A DNA stretch of 64,000 nt from Cedecea lapagei (lineage in GTDB: Bacteria > Pseudomonadota > Gammaproteobacteria > Enterobacterales > Enterobacteriaceae). The notes under the pieces are model-generated. The model was not told the DNA's origin. It saw nothing but the letters and a program-made list of their open reading frames with translations, and did not search any database. The DNA lies in assembly GCF_900635955.1 (NCBI RefSeq), contig NZ_LR134201.1:3720001-3784000 (forward strand). The letters are read 5' to 3'. Position numbers and translations under genes: made by a program. Below, piece by piece: positions 33,892 to 44,084 of the stretch; the first letter of the stretch is position 1, and every line of letters starts with the position of its first letter.

Positions 33892-34449
33892 TTAGAACTG
33901 CATCAGCTCGGTTTCTTTTTCAGACAGAGCCGCATCCACTTTCTTGATAGCGGCATCGGTCAGCTTCTGCACGTCGTCCTGAGAGCGGCGATCGTCATCT
34001 TCGCTGATCTCTTTGTCTTTCAACAGGGCTTTAACTTTGTCGTTAGCGTCACGGCGAACGTTACGTACCGCAACACGAGCGCCTTCAGCTTCGCCACGCA
34101 CAACTTTGATCAGATCTTTACGACGCTCTTCGGTCAGCGGCGGAAGCGGAACGCGGATATCGGTGCCGGCAGAGCTTGGGTTCAGACCGAGGTCAGAAGC
34201 CATGATCGCCTTCTCAACCGCCGGGCCCATAGAGCGATCGAACACGTTGATCTTCAGAGTACGGGTATCTTCAACGGTCACGCTTGCCAGCTGGCGCAGC
34301 GGCGTTGGCGTACCGTAGTATTCCACTACGATACCGTCCAGCAGGCTTGGAGAAGCGCGGCCGGTACGAATTTTGCTGATCTGGTTTTTAAAAGCTTCGA
34401 CGCATTTATCCATACGTACTTCAGCATCTTTTCTGATATCGCTAATCAC
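33892..34449 (-). CDS. frr: Ribosome recycling factor
   Basis: RRF works with EF-G to split the post-termination ribosome. The 185-aa tRNA-shaped protein of three-helix bundle and beta domain equals E. coli in length ([40 protein letters not shown]). The start codon is GTG, as in E. coli. It lies between pyrH and dxr. Confidence 0.97.
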   Translation of the reverse strand: MISDIRKDAEVRMDKCVEAFKNQISKIRTGRASPSLLDGIVVEYYGTPTPLRQLASVTVEDTRTLKINVFDRSMGPAVEKAIMASDLGLNPSSAGTDIRVPLPPLTEERRKDLIKVVRGEAEGARVAVRNVRRDANDKVKALLKDKEISEDDDRRSQDDVQKLTDAAIKKVDAALSEKETELMQF

Positions 34450-34587
34450 GTTACGAATCCTTGAAAACTGGTTTAAGGCAGACCACGCTTATTCTCTGCA
34501 GCAGCGACGCTGCAGGCTAAGTATAGCCCTGTTTAGTCCTGGCTGTAGATAAAGCCAAATCTTACCCTGATTACCGGGCAACTGAAA

Positions 34588-35313
34588 TTATTCAGTAATT
34601 AAAGTGCCTTCTTTCTCACCCATTACCACGCGACGCAGCGCACCCGGCTTGTTCATGTTGAACACGCGAATCGGCAGTTTGTGGTCACGGGCAAGCGTGA
34701 ACGCGGCAAGATCCATCACTTTCAGCTCTTTATCCAGTACTTCACTGTAGGTCAGCTGATCGTACATGGTGGCAGCAGGATCTTTTGCCGGATCGGCGGT
34801 AAACACGCCATCCACTTTGGTGGCCTTCAGCACCACGTCTGCTTCAATTTCGATCCCGCGCAGGCAGGCAGCAGAGTCGGTGGTGAAGAACGGGTTACCG
34901 GTACCCGCAGACAGAATAACGACGCGGTTAGCACGCAGCAGGCTGATCGCCTCTGCCCAGCTGTAGTTGTCGCAAACGCCATTCAATGGAATAGCGGACA
35001 TCAGGCGGGCGTTCACATAGGCGCGGTGGAGCGCATCACGCATCGCCAGGCCATTCATGACGGTCGCCAGCATGCCCATGTGGTCGCCCACGACGCGGTT
35101 CATGCCGGCTTTCGCCAGGCCTGCGCCACGGAATAAGTTGCCACCGCCGATTACCACCCCGACCTGAATGCCAAGTTCCACCAGCTCTTTAATTTCCTGA
35201 GCCATACGGTCCAGAATACTCGCGTCAATACCAAAGCCTTCTGTGCCTTGCAGAGCTTCGCCGCTCAGTTTGAGCAGAATACGTTTGTAGACGGGTTTTG
35301 CATTGGTAGCCAT
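34588..35313 (-). CDS. pyrH: UMP kinase
   Basis: This hexameric bacterial UMP kinase (amino acid kinase family) makes UDP and is regulated by GTP and UTP. The 241-aa product is almost identical to E. coli ([44 protein letters not shown]). The frame is open to 35376, but [11 protein letters not shown] at 35313 is the conserved start. Confidence 0.97.
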   Translation of the reverse strand: MATNAKPVYKRILLKLSGEALQGTEGFGIDASILDRMAQEIKELVELGIQVGVVIGGGNLFRGAGLAKAGMNRVVGDHMGMLATVMNGLAMRDALHRAYVNARLMSAIPLNGVCDNYSWAEAISLLRANRVVILSAGTGNPFFTTDSAACLRGIEIEADVVLKATKVDGVFTADPAKDPAATMYDQLTYSEVLDKELKVMDLAAFTLARDHKLPIRVFNMNKPGALRRVVMGEKEGTLITE

Positions 35314-35424
35314 GTTTCTTTCCTGAGAACAGTCAACGAATGGGGGAGGGTTAATTCTGGCGACATTCTGTCGCATTTCAGCCCGCTCGCCTAACGGAGC
35401 GCTCTGAAACTGTAAGGCTGGATA

Positions 35425-35454
35425 AAAAGGAACCGCCGGTTGGCGGTTCCTTTT
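35425..35454 (-). terminator. Terminator of the rpsB-tsf operon
   Basis: A 13-bp perfect stem AAAAGGAACCGCC / GGCGGTTCCTTTT with loop GGTT lies just after the tsf stop. On the minus strand it ends in TTTTTATCC. Confidence 0.9.
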
Positions 35455-35460
35455 AAACCA

Positions 35461-36312
35461 TTAAGACTGCTTGGACATAGCAGCAACTTCTGCTGCAAAG
35501 TCAGTCTCAACTTTCTCGATACCTTCACCCACTTCGAAGCGGATAAAGTTAGTCACGTCAGCGTTGTGCTCTTTCAGCAGCTGAGCAACGGTTTTGCTTG
35601 GATCCATCACGAACGGCTGGCCAGTCAGAGAAACTTCACCGGTGAATTTCTTCATGCGGCCTTCAACCATTTTCTCTGCGATTTCTTTCGGCTTACCGGA
35701 TTGCATCGCGATGTCCAGCTGAACCTGGTACTCTTTCTCTACCACTTCTGCAGACACGTCTTCTGGCTTAACGAACTCAGGCTTGCTTGCAGCAACGTGC
35801 ATCGCCAGCTGCTTAACCAGCTCTTCATCAGCGCCTTTAGCCGCAACCAGAACGCCGATACGTGCGCCGTGCTGGTAAGAGCCCAGCACTTCGCCTTCCA
35901 GGGAAGATACGCGACGGATGTTGATGTTCTCACCGATTTTAGCAACCAGTGCAACGCGCTCTTCTTCGAACTGCGCTTTCAGAACTTCAACGTCGGTGAT
36001 TTTGCCAGCAACCGCTGCGTCCAGAACCTTGTTAGCAAACGCCTGGAAACCGCCGTCTTTAGCAACGAAGTCAGTCTGGCAGTTAACTTCCAGAATCACG
36101 CCGTAGTTGCCGTCGATCTTAGTGATGATCACGCCGTCAGCAGCAACGTTGCCTGCTTTCTTAGCTGCTTTGATCGCACCGGATTTACGCATGTTCTCGA
36201 TTGCCAGCTCGATGTCGCCGTTGGCTTCGGTCAGCGCTTTTTTACAATCCATCATGCCAGCGCCAGTACGCTCACGCAGCTCTTTTACCAGGGATGCGGT
36301 AATTTCAGCCAT
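35461..36312 (-). CDS. tsf: Elongation factor Ts
   Basis: EF-Ts is the guanine-nucleotide exchange factor for EF-Tu. The 283-aa product equals E. coli. The N-terminal UBA-like domain ([20 protein letters not shown]) is followed by the TDFVAKD Tu-contact motif near 80 and the coiled-coil and dimer domains. It follows rpsB across an attenuator. Confidence 0.98.
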   Translation of the reverse strand: MAEITASLVKELRERTGAGMMDCKKALTEANGDIELAIENMRKSGAIKAAKKAGNVAADGVIITKIDGNYGVILEVNCQTDFVAKDGGFQAFANKVLDAAVAGKITDVEVLKAQFEEERVALVAKIGENINIRRVSSLEGEVLGSYQHGARIGVLVAAKGADEELVKQLAMHVAASKPEFVKPEDVSAEVVEKEYQVQLDIAMQSGKPKEIAEKMVEGRMKKFTGEVSLTGQPFVMDPSKTVAQLLKEHNADVTNFIRFEVGEGIEKVETDFAAEVAAMSKQS

Positions 36313-36370
36313 TCTAAAATCCTCGGAGATGTTGCCTGCCCGGCGCGGTGGCCAGACGGGCTTAAAAGTG

Positions 36371-36395
36371 AAAAAGGGGCCATAAAAAGGCCCCT
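36371..36395 (-). terminator. Attenuator between rpsB and tsf
   Basis: Stem AGGGGCC / GGCCCCT (36375-36395) has an A/T loop and is followed on the minus strand by TTTTTCAC. It sits in the 135-bp rpsB-tsf gap, where E. coli is also known to have a partial terminator setting the S2 to EF-Ts ratio. Confidence 0.75.
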
Positions 36396-36447
36396 AACCA
36401 AACGAGATACTACCTGGTTAAATAAGGGCTCTAACGAGCGTGCCTTA

Positions 36448-37176
<729 letters not shown>

Positions 37177-37189
37177 TTAAAACCTCTAT

Positions 37190-37328
37190 ATAAAGTATGG
37201 GGTTATGCCTCCACGTATCCCATATTGCCGACCCCAAAGGGCACCCCGGAATATGTGTCGATACGTGTGTGTTATTTACACAAAGTGAGCGTATTTGGCT
37301 GTACCCGAAAAATCGGAATACAAGTCCG
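37190..37328 (-). ncRNA. rpsB 5' leader, t44/tff-type S2-binding RNA
   Basis: The leader between the rpsB promoter and gene keeps the conserved block GGGGTGCCCTTTGGGGTCGG followed by CAATATGGGATACGTGGAGG. Its GGGG/CCC pairing forms the pseudoknot of the t44 RNA family. In E. coli the RNA was first seen as small RNA tff and is the target of S2 autoregulation. Both ends are approximate. Confidence 0.75.
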
Positions 37329-37334
37329 GCGCGC

Positions 37335-37364
37335 TTTATACCATAAATGGCCGCCAGACTCCAA
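37335..37364 (-). promoter_or_regulatory. rpsB promoter
   Basis: The minus strand has -35 TTGGAG (37359-37364), an 18-bp spacer and an extended -10 ATGG TATAAA (hexamer 37335-37340). A GCGCGCC discriminator follows, the GC-rich type expected of stringently controlled ribosomal promoters. With the leader and the map upstream region it accounts for the gene-free stretch 37174-37487. Confidence 0.7.
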
Positions 37365-37487
37365 TAGTTGTTGCCGTGATGGCCACTTGATGATTCTCAA
37401 TTTTGCAGGGAGACGCCCCCCCTGATACCATTACCCCAACTTCCCTGCTCATTTCATGTCGACGTTATCGACATCTGCGGATCTGAT

Positions 37488-38282
37488 ATGGCTATCTCAA
37501 TTAAGACACCTGAAGAAATCGAAAAAATGCGCGTCGCCGGCCGCCTGGCTGCCGAAGTGCTGGAAATGATCGAATCCCATGTCAAACCGGGTATCACTAC
37601 CGGCGAGCTGGATCGCATCTGTAATGACTATATCGTGAATGAACAGCAGGCCATCTCCGCCTGCCTGGGCTATCACGGTTTTCCAAAATCCGTCTGTATC
37701 TCCATCAATGAAGTGGTTTGCCACGGCATCCCGGACGATGAAAAAGCGCTGAAAGACGGCGATATCGTCAACATCGACGTAACCGTGATTAAAGACGAGT
37801 ACCACGGCGACACCTCAAAGATGTTCATCGTGGGTAAACCAACGATTATTGGCGAGCGCCTGTGCCGCATCACCCAGGAAAGCCTTTACCTGGCGCTGCG
37901 CATGGTGAAACCCGGCATCCGCCTGCGCACCCTTGGCGCAGCGATTCAGAAGTTCGTTGAAGCTGAAGGTTTCTCCGTGGTTCGCGAGTACTGCGGCCAC
38001 GGCATTGGCCGCGTATTCCATGAAGAACCTCAGGTGCTTCACTACGATGCGGACGACGGCGGCGTAGTGCTTCAGCCGGGCATGACCTTCACCATCGAAC
38101 CGATGGTCAACGCCGGTGATTACCGCATCCGCACCATGAAAGACGGCTGGACGGTGAAAACCAAAGATCGCAGCTTGTCTGCTCAATACGAGCATACTAT
38201 TGTGGTGACGGAGAACGGCTGCGAAATTATGACGCTGCGTAAGGATGACACCATCCCTGCGGTGATTTCGCATAACGAATGA
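37488..38282 (+). CDS. map: Methionine aminopeptidase type I
   Basis: Map removes the initiator methionine from nascent proteins when the second residue is small. The 264-aa pita-bread metalloenzyme equals E. coli. The five metal ligands are readable: Asp in IVNIDVTV, Asp in YHGDTSKMF, His in CGHGIGRVFHEEPQ, Glu in TFTIEPM and Glu in SAQYEHTIVV. It is divergent from rpsB, as in E. coli. Confidence 0.98.
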   Translation: MAISIKTPEEIEKMRVAGRLAAEVLEMIESHVKPGITTGELDRICNDYIVNEQQAISACLGYHGFPKSVCISINEVVCHGIPDDEKALKDGDIVNIDVTVIKDEYHGDTSKMFIVGKPTIIGERLCRITQESLYLALRMVKPGIRLRTLGAAIQKFVEAEGFSVVREYCGHGIGRVFHEEPQVLHYDADDGGVVLQPGMTFTIEPMVNAGDYRIRTMKDGWTVKTKDRSLSAQYEHTIVVTENGCEIMTLRKDDTIPAVISHNE

Positions 38283-38306
38283 TGCCCTGACGTCTGTCAG
38301 CAATCT

Positions 38307-38332
38307 AAGCCGGCCCTGAGCCGGCTTTTTTT
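38307..38332 (+). terminator. Terminator after map
   Basis: An 8-bp stem AAGCCGGC / GCCGGCTT with a 5-nt loop is followed by TTTTT. It ends 15 bp before glnD. Confidence 0.85.
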
Positions 38333-38346
38333 ATGGGTAGCGCACA

Positions 38347-41019
38347 ATGAGTCCAGCTTTGCCAGAGCAGTTTGCCAACACCACCGAACCCGAGATTTCC
38401 GGCCAGCCGGACTATCCCAACAGCTGGCAGGAAGCCGAACTTAATTGCGCGAACATCAAGTCGCATTTAGAGACTTTCCAGAAATGGTTAGGTACCGCCT
38501 TCGACAGCGGCATTTCCGCCGAGCGGCTGATTGAGGCCCGCACCGAATTTATCGATCAGCTTCTGCAGCGGCTGTGGATAGCCTATGGCTTTGCCGATGT
38601 GCCGGAAGCCGCGCTGGTTGCCGTCGGCGGCTATGGCCGCGCAGAGCTGCACCCGCTGTCGGATATCGATCTGCTGATCCTGAGCCGCAGGCGGCTGACC
38701 GACGCCCAGGCGCAAAAAATCGGCGAGCTGCTGACCCTGCTCTGGGACGTGAAGCTGGAGGTCGGCCACAGCGTTCGTACGCTCGAAGAGTGCCTGCTTG
38801 AAGGGCTTTCTGACCTGACGGTCGCGACCAACCTGATCGAATCCCGGCTGTTAATTGGCGATGTTGCCCTGTTCCTTGAGCTCCAGAAGCATATCTTCAG
38901 CGAAGGTTTCTGGCCGTCGGCGAAGTTTTTTGCGGCGAAGGTCGAGGAGCAGAGCGAGCGCCACCAGCGCTACCACGGCACCAGCTACAACCTCGAACCC
39001 GATATCAAAAGCAGCCCCGGCGGCCTGCGTGATATTCACACGCTACAATGGGTTGCCCGCCGCCACTTTGGCGCGACCTCTATGGGCGAGATGGTAGATT
39101 TCGGTTTCTTAACCGAAGCCGAGCGTAAAGAGCTCGACGAATGCCAGCATTTGCTGTGGCGCATTCGCTTTGCCCTGCACCTTGAGGTCAATCGCTACGA
39201 CAACCGTTTGCTGTTCGACCGCCAGCTCAGCGTGGCCCAGCGCCTGCACTACAGCGGCGAGGGCAACGAGCCGGTCGAACATATGATGAAGGATTTCTAC
39301 CGCGTTACCCGCCGCGTGGGCGAGCTGAACCAGATGCTGCTGCAGCTGTTCGACGAAGCTATCCTGGCGCTGGACGCCAGCGAAAAACCGCGCCCGCTGG
39401 ACGATGATTTCCAGCTGCGCGGCACGCTCATCGACCTGCGTGACGAAACGCTGTTTATGCGCGAACCGCAGGCTATCCTGCGGATGTTCTATATGATGGT
39501 GCGTAACCGCGATATCACCGGTATCTACTCAACAACCCTGCGTCATTTGCGCCACGCCCGCCGTCATCTGACCCAGCCGCTTTGCTATATTCCGGAAGCT
39601 CGCGAGCTGTTTCTGGTGATCCTTCGTCACCCAGGCGCAGTAAGCCGTGCGCTGGTGCCAATGCACCGCCACAGCGTGCTATGGGCCTATATGCCGCAGT
39701 GGTCGCATATCGTCGGCCAGATGCAGTTTGACCTGTTCCACGCCTACACCGTGGATGAACACACTATTCGCGTTCTGCAAAAGCTGGAAAGCTTCGCGAA
39801 AGAAGAGACGCGCTCGAAGCACCCGCTGTGCGTCGATCTCTGGCCCCGCCTTTCGCACCCGGAGCTGATATTAATCGCAGCCCTGTTCCACGATATCGCC
39901 AAAGGGCGAGGCGGCGATCACTCGGTGCTGGGCGCCCAGGACGTGCTCAAATTTGCCGAGCTTCACGGCCTGAACTCCCGGGAAACCCAGCTGGTCGCCT
40001 GGCTGGTACGCCAGCATCTGCTGATGTCGGTGACCGCTCAGCGGCGTGATATTCAGGATCCTGAAGTTATCAAGCAGTTCGCCGAAGAGGTGCAGACAGA
40101 GAACCGGCTGCGCTATCTGGTCTGCCTGACCGTGGCCGATATCTGCGCCACCAATGAGACGCTGTGGAACAGCTGGAAGCAAAGCCTGCTGCGTGAGCTC
40201 TACTTCGCCACCGAGAAGCAGCTGCGCCGCGGAATGCAGAACAGCCCTGATATGCGCGAACGCGTGCGCCACCACCAGCTTCAGGCGCTGGCGTTGCTGC
40301 GGATGGACAATATTAATGAAGAAGCCCTGCACCACATCTGGGCCCGCTGCCGTGCGAACTATTTTGTCCGCCATACGCCAAACCAGATAGCCTGGCATGC
40401 CCGGCATTTGCTGAAGCACGATCTGAATCAGCCGATGATCCTGCTTAGCCCGCAAGCCACTCGCGGCGGCACGGAGATCTTTATCTGGAGCCCGGACAGG
40501 CCTTATCTGTTTGCCGCCGTCTGCGCCGAGCTCGACCGCCGTAACCTCAGCGTTCACGACGCGCAGATCTTTACCACCCGCGACGGTATGGCGATGGACA
40601 CCTTTATCGTGCTGGAGCCGGACGGCAGCCCGCTGTCGATTGACCGGCATAATATTATTCGCCATAGCCTCGAGCAGGCGATCACCCAGACAACCTGGCA
40701 GCCGCCGCAGCCTCGTCGCCAGTCGGCAAAACTACGCCACTTTACCGTGGACACCGAAGTTAACTTCCTGCCAACCCACACCGACAGGCGTACATTCCTT
40801 GAGCTGATTGCGCTCGATCAGCCCGGCCTGCTGGCTAGGGTGGGTGAAGTGTTCGCCGACCTCGGTATTTCACTTTATGGGGCGAGAATTACGACAATTG
40901 GGGAGCGAGTAGAAGATTTATTTATAATCGCGACCGCAGACCGGCGTGCGCTTAATAATGTGCTCCAGCAGGAAGTGCAGCAACGGTTGACAGCGGCCCT
41001 TAATCCAAACGATAAATAA
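38347..41019 (+). CDS. glnD: Bifunctional uridylyltransferase/uridylyl-removing enzyme (PII regulator)
   Basis: GlnD senses glutamine and adds or removes UMP on the PII proteins GlnB and GlnK, setting nitrogen control. The 890-aa product equals E. coli. The order is the nucleotidyltransferase domain with [19 protein letters not shown] (about 97-115), a helical linker, the HD domain with [17 protein letters not shown] (about 510), and two C-terminal ACT domains (about 705-780 and 815-885) that bind glutamine. Confidence 0.97.
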   Translation: MSPALPEQFANTTEPEISGQPDYPNSWQEAELNCANIKSHLETFQKWLGTAFDSGISAERLIEARTEFIDQLLQRLWIAYGFADVPEAALVAVGGYGRAELHPLSDIDLLILSRRRLTDAQAQKIGELLTLLWDVKLEVGHSVRTLEECLLEGLSDLTVATNLIESRLLIGDVALFLELQKHIFSEGFWPSAKFFAAKVEEQSERHQRYHGTSYNLEPDIKSSPGGLRDIHTLQWVARRHFGATSMGEMVDFGFLTEAERKELDECQHLLWRIRFALHLEVNRYDNRLLFDRQLSVAQRLHYSGEGNEPVEHMMKDFYRVTRRVGELNQMLLQLFDEAILALDASEKPRPLDDDFQLRGTLIDLRDETLFMREPQAILRMFYMMVRNRDITGIYSTTLRHLRHARRHLTQPLCYIPEARELFLVILRHPGAVSRALVPMHRHSVLWAYMPQWSHIVGQMQFDLFHAYTVDEHTIRVLQKLESFAKEETRSKHPLCVDLWPRLSHPELILIAALFHDIAKGRGGDHSVLGAQDVLKFAELHGLNSRETQLVAWLVRQHLLMSVTAQRRDIQDPEVIKQFAEEVQTENRLRYLVCLTVADICATNETLWNSWKQSLLRELYFATEKQLRRGMQNSPDMRERVRHHQLQALALLRMDNINEEALHHIWARCRANYFVRHTPNQIAWHARHLLKHDLNQPMILLSPQATRGGTEIFIWSPDRPYLFAAVCAELDRRNLSVHDAQIFTTRDGMAMDTFIVLEPDGSPLSIDRHNIIRHSLEQAITQTTWQPPQPRRQSAKLRHFTVDTEVNFLPTHTDRRTFLELIALDQPGLLARVGEVFADLGISLYGARITTIGERVEDLFIIATADRRALNNVLQQEVQQRLTAALNPNDK

Positions 41020-41116
41020 CGGTCTTTTATTTTTTACCTTTTTAGCCCGTGGGCGACAGTCAAGTTCCTCGTCGCCCATAAGTTGGAAGGTAAGTCACAA
41101 TCAGGAAATATTCATC

Positions 41117-41941
41117 ATGCAGCAGCTACAAAATGTTATCGAATCCGCTTTCGAGCGTCGCGCCGAGATCACCCCGGCAAATGTTGATACCGTGACCCGC
41201 GAAGCGGTAAATCAGGTGATTGCCCTGCTCGACAGCGGTGCGCTGCGCGTTGCTGAAAAAATTGATGGCCAGTGGGTCACTCACCAGTGGCTGAAGAAGG
41301 CGGTTCTGCTCTCTTTCCGCATTAACGACAATAAAGTTATCGAAGGCGCGGAAAGCCGCTATTTCGATAAAGTGCCGATGAAATTCGCCGACTACGATGA
41401 AGCGCGTTTCCAGAAAGAGGGCTTCCGCGTTGTGCCTCCTGCTGCGGTACGTCAGGGCGCCTTCATTGCACGTAACACCGTGCTGATGCCTTCCTACGTT
41501 AACATCGGTGCCTATGTAGACGAAGGCACCATGGTTGACACCTGGGCAACCGTAGGTTCTTGCGCTCAGATCGGTAAAAACGTTCACCTGTCCGGCGGCG
41601 TCGGCATCGGTGGCGTGCTGGAACCGCTGCAGGCAAACCCAACCATCATCGAAGACAACTGCTTCATCGGCGCGCGTTCTGAAGTGGTTGAAGGCGTGAT
41701 CGTCGAAGAAGGTTCCGTGATCTCGATGGGCGTTTACATCGGCCAGAGCACCCGTATTTACGACCGCGAAACCGGCGAAGTACATTATGGCCGCGTACCG
41801 GCAGGCTCCGTGGTGGTTTCCGGCAACCTGCCGTCTAAAGACGGCTCTTACAGCCTGTACTGCGCGGTGATTGTGAAGAAGGTGGACGCCAAAACCCGCG
41901 GTAAAGTGGGCATCAACGAACTGCTGCGCACCATCGACTAA
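41117..41941 (+). CDS. dapD: 2,3,4,5-tetrahydropyridine-2,6-dicarboxylate N-succinyltransferase
   Basis: DapD succinylates tetrahydrodipicolinate in the lysine and meso-diaminopimelate pathway. The 274-aa product equals E. coli. An N-terminal helical domain is followed by a left-handed beta-helix with hexapeptide repeats ([34 protein letters not shown]). It lies after glnD and ends at a strong terminator. Confidence 0.97.
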   Translation: MQQLQNVIESAFERRAEITPANVDTVTREAVNQVIALLDSGALRVAEKIDGQWVTHQWLKKAVLLSFRINDNKVIEGAESRYFDKVPMKFADYDEARFQKEGFRVVPPAAVRQGAFIARNTVLMPSYVNIGAYVDEGTMVDTWATVGSCAQIGKNVHLSGGVGIGGVLEPLQANPTIIEDNCFIGARSEVVEGVIVEEGSVISMGVYIGQSTRIYDRETGEVHYGRVPAGSVVVSGNLPSKDGSYSLYCAVIVKKVDAKTRGKVGINELLRTID

Positions 41942-41953
41942 GTTTTTTGCACC

Positions 41954-41979
41954 AAAAGGCGGGTTATCCCGCCTTTTTT
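41954..41979 (+). terminator. Terminator after dapD
   Basis: A 10-bp perfect stem AAAAGGCGGG / CCCGCCTTTT with loop TTAT, ending in a T-run, stands 12 bp after the dapD stop. Confidence 0.9.
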
Positions 41980-42051
41980 GCATCTGGCACTAGCGGAAAA
42001 GGAATTTTCCGTTAACTCTCTAATGGTTATTGATATTTAAGGGTACCGCTT

Positions 42052-42442
42052 ATGTACGATAATTTAAAAAGTCTGGGTATTACCAATCCTGATGAAATCG
42101 ATCGTTACAGCCTCCGGCAGGAAGCCAACAACGATATCCTGAAAGTCTATTTCCACAAGGATAAGGGCGAGTTTTTTTGCCAAAAGCGTGAAGTTTAAAT
42201 ATCCACGCCAGCGCAAAACCGTGGTGGCCGATGGCGTAGGCCAGGGCTACAAAGAAGTGCAGGAGATCAGCCCAAACCTGCGCTATGTGATCGATGAGCT
42301 CGATCAGCTTTGCCAGCGTGACCGCACCGAAGTCGATCTGAAGCGTAAGATCCTCGAGGATCTGCGTCACCTGGAGTCCGTGGTGACCAACAAGATCAGC
42401 GAAATTGAGTCCGACCTGGAAAAACTGACCCGCAACAAGTAA
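42052..42442 (+). pseudogene. yaeH: YaeH, UPF0325 family protein, broken by +1 frameshift
   Basis: The start [20 protein letters not shown] and the end LEKLTRNK match E. coli YaeH (128 aa, function unknown, DUF3461). After residue F42 the frame shifts at a run of seven T (42172-42178). GAG TTT TTT GCC AAA is expected, and the extra T makes the codon TGC and brings a stop after 48 codons (42198). Removing one T restores an unbroken 129-aa protein. No other defect is seen, so a sequencing error in a homopolymer is the simplest cause. Confidence 0.85.
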
Positions 42443-42457
42443 GTCCAGCCACTAACA

Positions 42458-42483
42458 AAAAGGGCCGCAATTGCGGCCCTTTT
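42458..42483. terminator. Bidirectional terminator between yaeH and degP
   Basis: A perfect 26-bp palindrome AAAAGGGCCGCAA / TTGCGGCCCTTTT has T-runs on both strands, between convergent genes. In E. coli K-12 the regulator gene cdaR occupies this interval. Here the two genes are only 57 bp apart. Confidence 0.9.
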
Positions 42484-42499
42484 CAGTTCTGCTCAGGGA

Positions 42500-43944
42500 T
42501 TACTGCATCAGCAGGTAAATCGACGAGTCACCGCGCTGGATGCTCAGCGCCATCACCGACGGCTTGCTGTCCATCACTTTACGCAGCTCGGCGATATTGT
42601 TCACCGCCTGCTGGTTCACGCCGACGATAATATCCCCTTTTTTCAGACCAATACGCGCGGCTGGCGAATTCGGTTTCACGCTGGTGACCTGCACGCCTTT
42701 CTGATCTTTACCGCTGCGGTTGCTCATCTCTGCCCCTTCAATACCGGTGAAGATAGTGGCGGCGTCAACCTGGTTCTGGGTGCTTTGCTGCAGCTCAAGG
42801 CTGACCGTCACCGGTTTGCCGTCGCGCAGCAGGCCCAGGGAAATTTTGCTGCCCACCGGCATTGAGCCCACTTCCGCACGCAGCGCGGCAAAGCTACTGA
42901 TTGGTTTACCGTTCAGGGAGGTGATCACGTCACCGGCTTTGATCCCCGCTTTGGCAGCGGAAGAGTTCGGCATCACCTGGCTGACAAACGCGCCACGCTG
43001 GGCATCAACCTTCATCGCTTTCGCCAGCTCGGAGTTCAGCTCAGTTCCCATAATGCCCAGTTCGCCGCGGCGAACCTGGCCGAACTGCACCATCTGAGCG
43101 GTCAGGTTTTTCACCATGTTGCTCGGAATGGCAAAACCGATACCGATGTTGCCGCCGTCCGGCGCCAGAATCGCGGTGTTAATCCCGATAAGCTCGCCGT
43201 TCAGGTTAACCAGCGCGCCGCCCTGAGTTGCCGCGGTTGATCGCCGCATCGGTCTGGATAAAGTTTTCGTAGTTTTTCCACGTTCAGACCGCTACGGCCC
43301 AGCGCCGAAACGATACCGGAAGTCACGGTTTCACCCAGGCCATACGGGTTACCGATAGCCACGGTGTAGTCCCCTACGCGCAGCGCGTCGGAGTCGGCAA
43401 TTTTAATCGCCGTCAGGTTTTTCGGATCCTGCAGCTGGATAAGCGCGATGTCAGAGCGCGGGTCTTTGCCCACCACTTTGGCGTCAAACTTGCGGCCATC
43501 GCTCAGCTGAACTTTGATCACGTTGGCATTATCCACCACGTGGTTGTTGGTGACGACATAGCCTTTCGCGGCATCAATAATTACCCCGGAGCCCAGCGCC
43601 ATAAATTTCTGCTGCTGGCTGCCGCCGTCGGCCCCGCCTTCACCGCCGCCGCCCTGACAGAACGGAGAATTCTGGAACGGTGAACCGTCCTGGCAGAAAG
43701 GCGAGTTATCACCGAAGAACTGCTGGAAATTACGCCCCATACGCGGAGTATTTACCGTTGTGCTCCCTTCAACGTTGATACTCACCACTGAAGGCATCAC
43801 CTGCTCCAGCATCGGCGCAAGGCTTGGCAGCGGCTGCGCAGCAGATGCAGAGGAGGCCGTCTCAGCGGCGGAGGCAGACATCGGACTCAGCGCCAAACCC
43901 AGACTAAGAGCCAGCGCACTCATTGCTAACGTGGTTTTTTTCAT
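42500..43944 (-). pseudogene. degP: Periplasmic serine endoprotease DegP, two +1 frameshifts
   Basis: DegP (HtrA) is the sigma-E and Cpx-controlled periplasmic protease and chaperone. The coding content is complete (480 aa after repair, 474 in E. coli). It comprises a signal peptide to SASAAE, a trypsin-like domain with His in VVTNNHVVDN and Asp in DPRSDIALIQ, and PDZ1 and PDZ2 ending SSIYLLMQ. The frame breaks twice. There is an extra base in the T5 run at 43273-43277 (after E223), and an extra C in 43221-43223, inside the codons of the catalytic GNSGGA. Removing one base from each rebuilds the expected NYENFIQTDAAINRGNSGGA. Confidence 0.88.
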
Positions 43945-43993
43945 GGAATCATCTCAACTTTCAAATCAGGCAAAATTGCTGTGTTGGTACCAT

Positions 43994-44021
43994 TCAGAGT
44001 GAAGTTTTACGCGCTAAGTTC
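43994..44021 (-). promoter_or_regulatory. Sigma-E type promoter of degP
   Basis: The minus strand has GAACTT (44016-44021) and TCTGA (43994-43998) separated by 17 bp with an internal TAAAAC. This resembles the E. coli degP sigma-E promoter (GAACTT, TCTGA). The element lies about 50 bp upstream of the start codon. It is consistent with membership of the envelope-stress regulon; RseP, also in this window, activates the same sigma factor. Confidence 0.62.
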
Positions 44022-44084
44022 AGCGCTTAAGTGCATGGAAAAAGTAAAAAATTATTGGTCATCTTTACAAAACTCCCGGAAGCC

